8,667 bases of DNA from an uncultured Clostridia bacterium. Its GTDB lineage: Bacteria > Bacillota > Clostridia > Oscillospirales > CAG-272. The translations under genes were made by a program, and so were the position numbers. This document shows positions 1 through 6,861 of this stretch, piece after piece (within the stretch, counting starts at the first letter, position 1; the number at the start of each line of letters is the position of its first letter). A model generated the notes under the pieces. That model was not told where the DNA came from and made no database searches. It worked only from the letters and a program-made list of their open reading frames with translations. Location of the stretch: contig CALDMI010000297.1 of NCBI GenBank assembly GCA_937914815.1, positions 1 through 8,667 on the forward strand, in the 5' to 3' direction.

Positions 1-857
1 GTTATCTCGTGCGCGGCACAGGCTCGGTCATGATAACGAAGGATTACCGCGTCTCGCTCCCCGACCTTGAGCAGTTCCTCTTTGAGTGGGGAATAGAGTT
101 CAGCGACACGCTCCTGCGCGACGACACAAACTCGCTAGCCGACGGAGACGGCGCGAACACCTCGATAATTGCCGAGTACGACAAGGACACCGACAGCTAC
201 GGCTACGCAATATACAGGGATTTTGCAAATCTCACCTCGGCGCCGCGCATGGTGGTGTCAAACACCGGATATGTAAAGTGTTCGTTCGACCAGGGTATAC
301 TTGTAAACGAGCCCGGCGCATCAAATACGACGAGAACCTACACCCCCTTTATATCAAGCTACGACACGGCGAAGGAGTATACTACCGACGCTGATGGGAG
401 CTATCTTCTTACGGGAGACGCGGAGGCGCGGGCTCTCGCGGCGCTCTCCGTCCGTTCGAGCCTCGATAACACGACGGCGGAGACCTCGTTCTCCTATATA
501 TTCTGCGCCGCGAGCGCGGACTTTCTCACATCCTCCCTACTCGGGAACTCCTCCTATTCAAACTATGAGATAGTTTCCTCGGTCGTATCGAATATATCGA
601 GGACGGATGAATTTGCCTCGATAGAGATAGGCGGCAGCTCTATGAACTCGCCGACCTACGGGGGAAAGCAGTTAATGGACACCTCGATGTCCACCTCTCC
701 GGCGGATATATACTCCCCGGACGGAAAGACGATAGTAAAGACAAACGCGCCGATGACCTCGGGTCCGAAGGCGACGATTACCGCGCTCGTCATTGCGGTG
801 CCGGTAATAATATGCGCCGCCGGTGTGTTCGTCTTTGTAAGACGAAGATTTATGTAG
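1..857 (+). CDS. GldG-like ABC-transporter auxiliary protein, C-terminal part (5' partial)
   Basis: The frame is open to the left edge (codons TAT CTC precede the GTG at 9), so this is the tail of a longer gene and the GTG is probably internal. The segment GTGSVMITKDYRVSLPDLEQ, followed by an FLFEWGIEF stretch, reads like the region of GldG/ABC_transp_aux proteins (PF09822-like) that discusses the Rossmann-like 'IFxG' fold and its continuation. The C-terminus holds one clear membrane helix (about residues 255-277 counted from the GTG) followed by RRRFM, so the bulk of the chain would lie outside the membrane with a short basic cytoplasmic tail. This topology is the family norm. Family members are accessory, probably sugar-binding-like subunits of an ABC exporter-type complex; in Bacteroidota GldG serves gliding, in Clostridia the role is unknown. 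The next gene begins 10 bases after the stop, so the two are co-transcribed. Assignment is by motif and by gene order; the missing N-terminal half was not seen. Confidence 0.72.
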   Translation, partial: YLVRGTGSVMITKDYRVSLPDLEQFLFEWGIEFSDTLLRDDTNSLADGDGANTSIIAEYDKDTDSYGYAIYRDFANLTSAPRMVVSNTGYVKCSFDQGILVNEPGASNTTRTYTPFISSYDTAKEYTTDADGSYLLTGDAEARALAALSVRSSLDNTTAETSFSYIFCAASADFLTSSLLGNSSYSNYEIVSSVVSNISRTDEFASIEIGGSSMNSPTYGGKQLMDTSMSTSPADIYSPDGKTIVKTNAPMTSGPKATITALVIAVPVIICAAGVFVFVRRRFM

Positions 858-867
858 GGAGGGCGAG

Positions 868-3717
868 ATGATAGTTAAAGAAAAGAAAAAGCTCACAGGG
901 CGCGCCCTCTTCGCCGCCGTCACCGGCGCGGTGCTTGTCGTCGCGCTGATAGTCCTCCTTGTTGTAAAGCTCGCGGTGCCGGATAAGACCGACCCGGAGC
1001 CGGAGAAACCGGATATAATCGACGGCGAGGACATCTATAACAATGTCGGCGTCGCCTATCCGACCTTTGCACAGGGCGATATACAGTATATAGACATCGA
1101 CAACGGGAAGACGCATTACTACTTTCTCCGCGACGCGGACACAGCCGGAAACGCGCTTGTGCTCTGCTATGACGATGAGCGCGGGGAGATGACGACCTAC
1201 TACCCGCAGATATGCTTTGACGACCCGCAGTTCGCCTATTCCTCACTTTACGCGACGGACTCCTTCGGCGACAGCTCGGTGCCGAGGCTCACATATCTTA
1301 CGGTGGCAATCGGGACGCTCTACTTCAACCAGCGTATACCGATGGCAGAGGACGCCGGGGAGCGGGCTCTTCAGATGAAGGACTACGGGCTCGATGCAGA
1401 GAACCGGACCACGGTTTATGTTGCCTATCGCGTTGACGGAGAGATAAAATACCATGTGATAAGAATAGGCGACGAGCTCGTCACCGGCGGCGGATATTAC
1501 TACACGGTCGACGACCGCGAGTATGTCTATGTCGCAATGAACACGAGCCTTGCATTTGCAAAGCAGGATTACTCCTACTATATAAACCCGCGCCTGACGG
1601 CGGCGGGGCTCACCGCCGACAACGGCTATGAGCCGTATCTCACACCCGAATACAAGCAGTGGCGCGGAGTTCTCCATAACACCGCGGGTGAGCGGATTGC
1701 CGCCCTCTCCCGCGTTACGCTGACGGCGAGAATATATGAGGCGGCCTCCGGGGGGTATACGGAGAGGGAAAATTACTCCGATGTCTCCTTTGACCTCTCG
1801 TCTCTCGCATCAGACAGCAGTTATTCGAGGGTTCTTGAAATTCTGAAGAACTCAAGCGTCGGGGTGTTCCGCGACATAAACGACGCCGCAGAAGACCTGT
1901 CGCGTGAGCTGTGGCTCACGGTCCCGTCCTACACAAAGGCAGTGAACCGCGAGGACGGTAAAACCCCGGTTTATTCATACACGGTATACGGGATAGACTC
2001 ATGTCTTACCGACTCCGGCGAGCTTGTCTCGGCGGGCTCTGCGGTAGGGTCCGACAGCCTTATCAGAATAAAGTATACAGTAACCGTCGACGGGGAAGAG
2101 AGAACGCCGGACAACGGCGACGGGGGAGATCGGTTCTTCCGCGGGCTCCTCGACCTTACCGATAAATCCCTACCCGCCGATGCGCGCGCGGCGCTCGCCT
2201 CCCGGTCGGTCGGCGACTTTGCCGACGGGGACGAGGTCACATTCTCCGTGACCTATGATGACGCGTCGTCAAGAACCCGCCATGTCACAATGACGGTCAC
2301 CGATATAATTGCCATTTACGGCGCAGAGAGCAGCGAGAGCGAGAGCACCGTCACGGCGACCTCCCGCGTTCTCCTCCGCTGCTACTACACCGTGGACGGA
2401 GTGCGCGGCACGACCGGAACCCGCGCTGTCAACATGGCGGCAGAGGGGACGGATAAGCAGATAATCGCCTCCCTGCTCGGAAAATCGGTCGGCTCCGGGC
2501 TGAATTTCGTCGCCGCGGAGTACTCGGAGTCCGAGGAGATAGTGGCGAATTATGTAACCTATGAGGTAGCCTCGATAGACGGGTATACCACAGAGGAGCT
2601 GACGGTTTCGTTCGCGTTTGTCAACGCCTCAAAGCGCGACCCCTATTTCGGAGAGTCGCTCTACGCCAACACGACCGGCGGCAGATATTCGGTTTACGGA
2701 ATAAACTACTCGGTCTGCGAGAATGTCATAAAGATTCTCGGCGGTATCGGCAATGTCTCAGGACAAAGCGACGGTATGAGCGGGAATGAGGTTGTCGCAC
2801 TCGGCGTGACGCCGGACAACATTCTGAAGTACGGGCTTTACAGAAACCGCATAAAGTTTGTTCTCCCGAGAAATATAATAGACCTCTCTGACACCGACGA
2901 CAGCTATACGCAGAGCGAGTTTGACCACCTCTCGGAGCTTTCGTTCATGCTCTATGTCAGCGATGTGCAGACAGACGGAACAAGATATGTGGCGTCGGAT
3001 ATGTACGATGTCATAGTAAAGGTGGACGGGGATAAATTCTCCTATCTTGAATACAGCTTTGTCGACCTCTGGGCGCGCCGGACAATGATGGCGACCGATA
3101 TAAAGAATATAACCGGGCTTGAGCTCACATTCGGTATGACCGATGTATACGGAAAATATATATTCACGCTGAACCACACGGACGACGGGGACGCGCCGAT
3201 GGCGTACCTCTATCAGGTAGGCGACTGCATGAGGACGGAGTTCTCGGATTATTTCGGCTCCTCCGCCGGATCCCTTGACCCTACGGGCTCGCGCGGGGCG
3301 AACACCCTTGCAAATCTCTATAATCACACCCTCGGAGGGGGGAGCGAGTACAGGCTTGACGGCGAGCTCGCCGGAGACTCCTACTTCAAGGAAGTGATAG
3401 AGACCATATACTTCATCACCTACAGCGGGACGGTGAGCGAGGATGAGCAGGCTGCCGCCGCGGACTCGCCGGTGCTCATGAAGCTGAGCTTCCGCCTCGG
3501 CGGCTCGACCGCCTTCAAGTACTCCTACGAGTTCAGACGGATAAGCGACAGAAAGGTCATGGTAACCCTCTATCAGGAGGACATGAGCGGAAACGCCGTT
3601 ACTGCAAAGGTTTCGGATTTCTGCGTCTCGTCCTTCGCTTTCAAGAAGGTGGCGCAGGGATTTGTGAATCTTCTGAACGGAAAGGTTATTGACTCCGAAT
3701 TGCCGGATATAGGATAG
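868..3717 (+). CDS. Membrane-anchored DUF4340-like protein of the GldG operon (949 aa)
   Basis: The ATG is set by a strong ribosome binding site (GGGAGG at 857-862, five bases away) that overlaps the stop of the gene before it. A basic start (KEKKK) and a hydrophobic helix at about residues 13-36 give an N-terminal membrane anchor; there is no lipobox cysteine, so the remainder is predicted to be extracytoplasmic. Residues about 170-233, with MKDYGLDAENRTTVYVAY, a VIRIGDELVTGGGYY turn and a YVYVAMNTSLAF strand, match the pattern of DUF4340 proteins (LxDYGLDxP... IGD... YY... Vy.v), which commonly follow GldG-type genes. Two FKBP-like modules seem to follow (about 395-485 and 499-573). The C-terminal third (from about 590) is unrecognised but is rich in beta-strand patterns and ends with a short AFKKVAQGFVNLLNGK segment. 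At 949 residues it is much longer than the simplest DUF4340 proteins. Biochemical function is unknown; a role as accessory subunit of the ABC complex is inferred from context only. Confidence 0.75.
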   Translation: MIVKEKKKLTGRALFAAVTGAVLVVALIVLLVVKLAVPDKTDPEPEKPDIIDGEDIYNNVGVAYPTFAQGDIQYIDIDNGKTHYYFLRDADTAGNALVLCYDDERGEMTTYYPQICFDDPQFAYSSLYATDSFGDSSVPRLTYLTVAIGTLYFNQRIPMAEDAGERALQMKDYGLDAENRTTVYVAYRVDGEIKYHVIRIGDELVTGGGYYYTVDDREYVYVAMNTSLAFAKQDYSYYINPRLTAAGLTADNGYEPYLTPEYKQWRGVLHNTAGERIAALSRVTLTARIYEAASGGYTERENYSDVSFDLSSLASDSSYSRVLEILKNSSVGVFRDINDAAEDLSRELWLTVPSYTKAVNREDGKTPVYSYTVYGIDSCLTDSGELVSAGSAVGSDSLIRIKYTVTVDGEERTPDNGDGGDRFFRGLLDLTDKSLPADARAALASRSVGDFADGDEVTFSVTYDDASSRTRHVTMTVTDIIAIYGAESSESESTVTATSRVLLRCYYTVDGVRGTTGTRAVNMAAEGTDKQIIASLLGKSVGSGLNFVAAEYSESEEIVANYVTYEVASIDGYTTEELTVSFAFVNASKRDPYFGESLYANTTGGRYSVYGINYSVCENVIKILGGIGNVSGQSDGMSGNEVVALGVTPDNILKYGLYRNRIKFVLPRNIIDLSDTDDSYTQSEFDHLSELSFMLYVSDVQTDGTRYVASDMYDVIVKVDGDKFSYLEYSFVDLWARRTMMATDIKNITGLELTFGMTDVYGKYIFTLNHTDDGDAPMAYLYQVGDCMRTEFSDYFGSSAGSLDPTGSRGANTLANLYNHTLGGGSEYRLDGELAGDSYFKEVIETIYFITYSGTVSEDEQAAAADSPVLMKLSFRLGGSTAFKYSYEFRRISDRKVMVTLYQEDMSGNAVTAKVSDFCVSSFAFKKVAQGFVNLLNGKVIDSELPDIG
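2050..2586 (+). repeat. Two tandem FKBP-like modules inside the DUF4340-like protein
   Basis: Module 1 (about residues 395-485) runs LIRIKYTVTVDGEER, then LLDLTDKSLPADARAALAS, RSVGD and a closing VTMTVTDIIAIYG strand. Module 2 (about 499-573) runs RVLLRCYYTVDGVRG, AVNMAAEGTDKQIIASLLGK, SVG and a closing YVTYEVASIDG strand. Both have the order strand-Y-strand-DG, a short acidic or polar turn, a helix ending in (G)KSVG or RSVG, and a final V-x-V-x-x-I strand, which is the order of an FKBP fold. The canonical GSGxFIPGFE segment is not recognisable, so enzymatic isomerase activity is doubtful. Identity between the copies is low and the repeat is visible at protein level only. Confidence 0.45.
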
Positions 3718-3742
3718 GGCACGGCATATTTCGGGAAGAACG

Positions 3743-3771
3743 AAAAAATCCGGGGCACTGCGTGCCCCCGG
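3743..3771 (-). terminator. Hairpin with a T-run on the minus strand
   Basis: CCGGGGCAC (3750-3758) pairs with GTGCCCCCGG (3762-3771) across a three-base TGC loop, with one extra C bulged. On the + strand the hairpin is preceded by AAAAAA (3743-3748) and followed by GGGAGCC, not by Ts. Read on the minus strand it is a GC-rich hairpin followed directly by TTTTTT, the layout of an intrinsic terminator. It lies 26-54 bases after the stop of the DUF4340-like gene. It could still end the + transcript in a weaker, U-tract-free way, but the sequence favours termination of leftward transcription. Confidence 0.45.
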
Positions 3772-3821
3772 GGAGCCCTCCGGCGGCATGGCATTTCCGG
3801 CAATCGGAGTGCGCCCCGAGC

Positions 3822-3858
3822 TTATTTACAAAATATTTATTAAATAAATAAAAAAGTA
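3822..3858 (+). promoter_or_regulatory. A+T-rich palindromic tract just upstream of the -35 box
   Basis: Almost pure A/T sequence abuts the promoter at 3860. It contains a perfect 7-base inverted repeat, TATTTAT (3834-3840) and ATAAATA (3844-3850), with a TAA spacer, and a second overlapping pair, TTATTTA (3822-3828) and TAAATAA (3841-3847). Its centre lies about 50 bases before the expected transcription start, where UP elements and some activators bind. Either role is an inference; simple A+T-rich DNA forms such palindromes by chance. Confidence 0.35.
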
Positions 3859-3859
3859 T

Positions 3860-3888
3860 TTGCATTTTTCCGGAAAGTATGCTATACT
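3860..3888 (+). promoter_or_regulatory. Sigma-A promoter of the 734-aa lipoprotein gene
   Basis: The -35 box TTGCAT (3860-3865) and the -10 box TATACT (3883-3888) are separated by exactly 17 bases, and TGC directly before the -10 box gives an extended -10 (TGn) motif. Transcription should start near 3894-3896, leaving a leader of about 55 bases. The leader carries AAAGGA (3937-3942), eight bases before the ATG, as the ribosome binding site. Confidence 0.8.
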
Positions 3889-3950
3889 TATCCGTGTACA
3901 TTTTACAGCGTAAATTTTTATACATTATCTTAAGGTAAAGGAAACAGATC

Positions 3951-6155
3951 ATGAAGAAAATCATAGCGCTAATTCTTGTTGTCGCGGCTCTGACACTGAC
4001 GCTTGTGAGCTGCGGGTACAAAATCTATGAGGACGATGTGACAAAGTATGCGTCTTTCGATAAGGCGGCGTTCCTCGAGGGGCTGAAGAGCCTCGTTATC
4101 TCGGACGGAGATTTCACGACCGACGAGACGAAGAGAGCCGACAAGGTCACGGCGTACTACATGGATAAGATATACACCGCCGCCGCAAAGGGTGACAAGC
4201 TCTATTCCGGCGAGGTCGGTGCAAACGACATAGTCTATTACGCCTACTATATAACCGCAGAGGTTGACGGCGTTCTCTACACCTTCGAGACCAAGAACAT
4301 GGTTGAGAAGAACGCGGTGAAGGTCACTGTCAATAAGGTTGACAACGACGACCTCGCAAAGAAGATTGCCGAGGCTCTCAAGGGTATGGACCTCAAGGAT
4401 AAGGTCTACACCACCGACACCGAGTCTAAAGAGGACGATCAGGTAATAAAGGCCGGCGATATAATTTTCGTCTCCGGTAAGGTTTCCTCTACCGAGATGC
4501 GCCGCCCCACGAGCTCGAGCGAGATAAAGAGCAAGGAATATACAATATCCGAGTCGGATTTCACATCCGTGTTCGTCGGTAAGACCACAAAGAGCGCGCC
4601 CGCGACCTTCGTTTACGACGAGGGGACAGAAGAGGGTAAGCGCGGCGAGGTCACCTACACCGGTATAAGCATCACATCCTCCGATAAGAAGGAGGACGAG
4701 GAGCTTGCCGTCGGCGATAAGATAACCCTCAGCGGTAAGGAGACCTACTACACGAGCGAGACCCCCGAGAAGACCACGAGAAACGATACACTCACATACG
4801 CTATGTATGTTGTTTCCGAGTCTGACGAGTTTACGAAGAACTTTATAGGCAAGAAGCTTGATACCACGCTCGACACCTTCAGCGTCGGCGAGGACGACGA
4901 GGAGAACGGCGTCTACAACAAGAAGTCGTATTCGAGCGTCAAGGCGAACTTCAGGGTGACTGCTCCCTTTGTCACCGAGACAACACAGGACGAGGACGGT
5001 AACGACGTTACCACCGTCAAGGAGCCGAAGGAGCTTATCGAGATACTCGTAAAGGACACGACCTACACCTCCACAAAGGAATTTGCGGACGCATACGGAC
5101 TGAAGAACGGAACGGTCGAGCTCAAGGATGTAGAGCTCACCTACCACATCTTCCCGGTTTACAGATACGCGGTTGACGACAGCGTAGAGTCCATAATCAG
5201 ATACGCGATAGGCAGCGGAATAAAGAGCGACCTTCTTGACATCTTCCATAAGGATGACCTGAAGAACGGCGAGGGCAAGACGATTGCCGAGCTTGTTGAC
5301 GCGCTCCCCGACCTCTTCACCGCTTACTCCAATGCCGACAAGGCAGTGACCGACGCTACCTCCTCCGAGAAGGAAGAGAAGGAGAAGGCACGCGACGAGG
5401 CAGAGAAGAAGCTCACCGACGCCATAAAGGAGATCGTTGATCTCGCGGGCGCGGACACAATAAAGGAAGAGTACAGAAAGTACGCTTACGAAACCCTTGA
5501 GAAGGAGTACAACGACGAGATAAAGGATAACCTCTCCGCCGCTGTATGGAAGCTCGCAAAGGAGAACCTCAAGGTTACCTCCTATCCCGAGGCACTTGTT
5601 GAAGAGTGCTATGATGCGCTCTATGAGCAGGAGAAGTACACATTCTGGACCGGTAACTACACATCGTCCTCTTCTTCCTCGTCCTCCTCGAGCACTACGA
5701 CCGAGTCAAACTACAAGCACTACGGCGGGTCGTTTGACGCCTACCTTATAGCTGCCACGAGCACAAAGACCGTGGCTGAGGCTGAAGAGAAGCTCAGAGC
5801 CGACGCGCGCGAGAAGGTCGAGCCGCTCCTCCTCCTCTACCTCATGGCAGACGCCTATGAGCTCCGTGTAACCGATGAGCAGTTCAAGGAGTATACGAAG
5901 GACAAGAAGGCTCTTGCAGAGCACATTCTTCATCAGGAAATAGATGAGGATACCGATATAGACAATCTTTACGACTACAAGGATTACGTTAACGGTGTTT
6001 CCTACTACGGCTATCAGATAATCCCCGCCTACGGCGAGACGAATATCAGAAACGCCTATCAGGCAGACATCCTCTTTGACAAGATTCTTGACCGTACAGA
6101 GACCGACGGAAAGGTGACCTACAAGAACGTCACCTACACCATAAAGGAAGCATAA
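3951..6155 (+). CDS. Trigger-factor-like lipoprotein with degenerate FKBP-like modules (734 aa)
   Basis: The start follows a good Shine-Dalgarno site (AAAGGA at 3937-3942). A lipoprotein signal peptide MKKIIALILVVAALTLTLVSC has its lipobox cysteine at residue 21, so the mature protein is tethered outside the cell membrane. Three segments with a G/N-D-x-I strand start look like eroded FKBP modules: about residues 90-125, 165-242 (KAGDIIFVSGK ... FVGK) and 252-345 (AVGDKITLSGK ... FIGK). A highly charged, probably coiled stretch lies near 455-500. The helical C-terminus (about 504-734) has the order seen in the trigger factor C-terminal domain: YPEALVEECYDALYEQ at 545, YGGSFDAYL at 591, a long alpha-helix, then LRVTDEQFKEYTKD from 638. 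The usual GSGxFxxGFE isomerase signature is absent, so it is more likely a holdase-type chaperone than an active isomerase. It has its own promoter and terminator. A PrsA/SurA-type foldase was considered but no parvulin motif was found. Confidence 0.68.
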   Translation: MKKIIALILVVAALTLTLVSCGYKIYEDDVTKYASFDKAAFLEGLKSLVISDGDFTTDETKRADKVTAYYMDKIYTAAAKGDKLYSGEVGANDIVYYAYYITAEVDGVLYTFETKNMVEKNAVKVTVNKVDNDDLAKKIAEALKGMDLKDKVYTTDTESKEDDQVIKAGDIIFVSGKVSSTEMRRPTSSSEIKSKEYTISESDFTSVFVGKTTKSAPATFVYDEGTEEGKRGEVTYTGISITSSDKKEDEELAVGDKITLSGKETYYTSETPEKTTRNDTLTYAMYVVSESDEFTKNFIGKKLDTTLDTFSVGEDDEENGVYNKKSYSSVKANFRVTAPFVTETTQDEDGNDVTTVKEPKELIEILVKDTTYTSTKEFADAYGLKNGTVELKDVELTYHIFPVYRYAVDDSVESIIRYAIGSGIKSDLLDIFHKDDLKNGEGKTIAELVDALPDLFTAYSNADKAVTDATSSEKEEKEKARDEAEKKLTDAIKEIVDLAGADTIKEEYRKYAYETLEKEYNDEIKDNLSAAVWKLAKENLKVTSYPEALVEECYDALYEQEKYTFWTGNYTSSSSSSSSSSTTTESNYKHYGGSFDAYLIAATSTKTVAEAEEKLRADAREKVEPLLLLYLMADAYELRVTDEQFKEYTKDKKALAEHILHQEIDEDTDIDNLYDYKDYVNGVSYYGYQIIPAYGETNIRNAYQADILFDKILDRTETDGKVTYKNVTYTIKEA
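5664..5702 (+). repeat. Poly-serine/threonine tract in the 734-aa lipoprotein
   Basis: Ten serine codons (residues 572-581) are followed by three threonine codons (582-584). Serine codons are mixed (TCG, TCC, TCT, AGC), so this is not a simple DNA microsatellite; the composition of the protein appears to be kept while the codons differ. It forms a flexible loop between two helices of the trigger-factor-like C-terminal domain. The 520-aa paralogue has a short NGSSSAQS loop at the matching place. Confidence 0.85.
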
Positions 6156-6179
6156 AACCGTAGGTTTTCGACATATTTT

Positions 6180-6217
6180 GCGGGGCTGACACAAAATCCG
6201 GCAGCCCCGCGATTTTT
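6180..6217 (+). terminator. Intrinsic terminator after the 734-aa lipoprotein gene
   Basis: A perfect nine-base stem, GCGGGGCTG (6180-6188) with CAGCCCCGC (6202-6210), a 13-base loop and the run TTTTT (6213-6217) form a typical Rho-independent terminator 25 bases after the stop codon. It separates this gene from the RNase HI transcription unit. Confidence 0.88.
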
Positions 6218-6244
6218 AACAGTGGCGCCGTCTATATATTATAT
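6216..6244 (+). promoter_or_regulatory. Possible weak promoter of the RNase HI gene
   Basis: TTAACA (6216-6221) and TTATAT (6239-6244) are spaced by 17 bases and sit directly behind the terminator, where a new promoter is needed. The whole 6233-6247 stretch is a TATATA-type run, so the exact -10 box is uncertain. The -35 box overlaps the terminator T-run. Confidence 0.35.
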
Positions 6245-6303
6245 ATGTAGTGTTCGCGTCGCGTGGCGCGGCGGACGGCAGAATAAACGACTTCGGGTGG
6301 ATT

Positions 6304-6747
6304 ATGAAAGAAGTACAGATATATACCGACGGCGCCTGTCGCGGTAACCCCGGGCGCGGCGGCTGGGGAGCTATACTTGTATACGGGAAATTCGAGCGCG
6401 AGATGTCCGGCGGAGAGCCGGAGACGACGAACAACCGCATGGAGCTCACCGCCGCGATACGCGCGCTCGCCGCTCTGCGTGAGCGGTGCCGCGTGACCCT
6501 CTATTCAGACTCGCGCTATCTTGTTGACGCGGTAAATGAGAGGTGGGTCTATGCGTGGCGGGCAAAGGGCTGGCGCAACTCCGGCGGGGAGGTCAAGAAT
6601 ATCGACCTCTGGGAGGAGCTGCTCGCCCTCCTTTCGGAGCAGGAGGTCACCTTTGTATGGGTAAAGGGACACGACGGGCACGACTATAACGAGAGGTGCG
6701 ACGCGCTCGCCACATCTTTCGCGGACTCTTTTCTGAAAAAGCCCTGA
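6304..6747 (+). CDS. rnhA: Ribonuclease HI (147 aa)
   Basis: The enzyme cuts the RNA strand of RNA-DNA hybrids in the cytoplasm, removing R-loops and primer remnants. The protein begins MKEVQIYTDGACRGNPGRGG, which is the family hallmark. The four catalytic acidic residues are present: D9 (TDGAC), E47 (NRMEL), D69 (YSDSRY) and D133 (NERCDALA). The active-site loop histidine is H123 in the KGHDGH segment. The basic protrusion with W81, W85 and W90 (WVYAWRAKGWRNSGG) matches the handle region of the E. coli-type enzyme, so this is type 1 HI and not HII. At 147 residues it is near the usual 150-155. The ATG at 6304 was chosen because the conserved first strand begins there; the in-frame GTG at 6250 would add 18 residues of non-conserved sequence. 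The ribosome binding site is weak (GGTG at 6296-6299, correctly placed for the distal anti-SD bases). The next gene follows after 110 bases with no terminator between, so the two are probably one transcript. Confidence 0.96.
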   Translation: MKEVQIYTDGACRGNPGRGGWGAILVYGKFEREMSGGEPETTNNRMELTAAIRALAALRERCRVTLYSDSRYLVDAVNERWVYAWRAKGWRNSGGEVKNIDLWEELLALLSEQEVTFVWVKGHDGHDYNERCDALATSFADSFLKKP

Positions 6748-6817
6748 TAGGACGGAAAAACGGAACCGGGCGGTGGCAACACGGGAAAAGAGATACAAAA
6801 CGGCAGAAATAATACAC

Positions 6818-6836
6818 GCCCCGGGGGTTTCCGGGC
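6818..6836 (+). other. Small GC-rich hairpin in the RNase HI / lipoprotein spacer
   Basis: GCCCCGG (6818-6824) can pair with CCGGGC (6831-6836), with one C bulged and a GGGTTT loop. It ends seven bases before the AGGAGG of the next gene and no T-run follows, so it is not a terminator. It might protect or modulate the translation start of the lipoprotein gene; chance in a G+C-rich spacer is equally likely. No convincing promoter was found in 6748-6857. Confidence 0.3.
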
Positions 6837-6843
6837 GGAAAAC

Positions 6844-6861
6844 AGGAGGACAATGACTTGA
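6844..6861 (+). promoter_or_regulatory. Ribosome binding site and two-codon mini-ORF at a TTG start
   Basis: AGGAGG (6844-6849) is a full-strength Shine-Dalgarno site. Eight bases on is the TTG (6858-6860) that opens the lipoprotein frame. An ATG at 6853, only three bases from the Shine-Dalgarno site, reads ATG ACT TGA and its stop codon overlaps the TTG by two bases. There is no other ATG or GTG near that gives a complete signal peptide, so TTG is taken as the start. Confidence 0.7.

Noticed and set aside
868..990. Lipoprotein signal peptide for the DUF4340-like protein
   Set aside because: There is a hydrophobic helix but no cysteine after it; it is treated as an uncleaved membrane anchor.
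2758..3789. Open frame of 343 codons on the minus strand opposite the end of the DUF4340-like gene
   Set aside because: It has low-complexity, His/Arg-rich composition, no convincing family motif, and lies fully opposite a better-supported gene.
3969..5249. Open frame of 426 codons on the minus strand opposite the 734-aa lipoprotein gene
   Set aside because: It is antisense to a gene with a promoter, ribosome binding site, signal peptide and terminator; its translation has no recognisable domain and the open frame follows from the codon bias of the sense gene.
5664..5702. Simple DNA microsatellite or phase-variable tract
   Set aside because: The repeat unit is not uniform at DNA level (mixed TCG, TCC, TCT and AGC codons), so slippage-driven phase variation is unlikely.
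6250..6303. N-terminal extension of RNase HI from the GTG at 6250
   Set aside because: The extra 18 residues are outside the conserved fold, the GTG sits within the TATATA-rich promoter-like region and no Shine-Dalgarno site precedes it.
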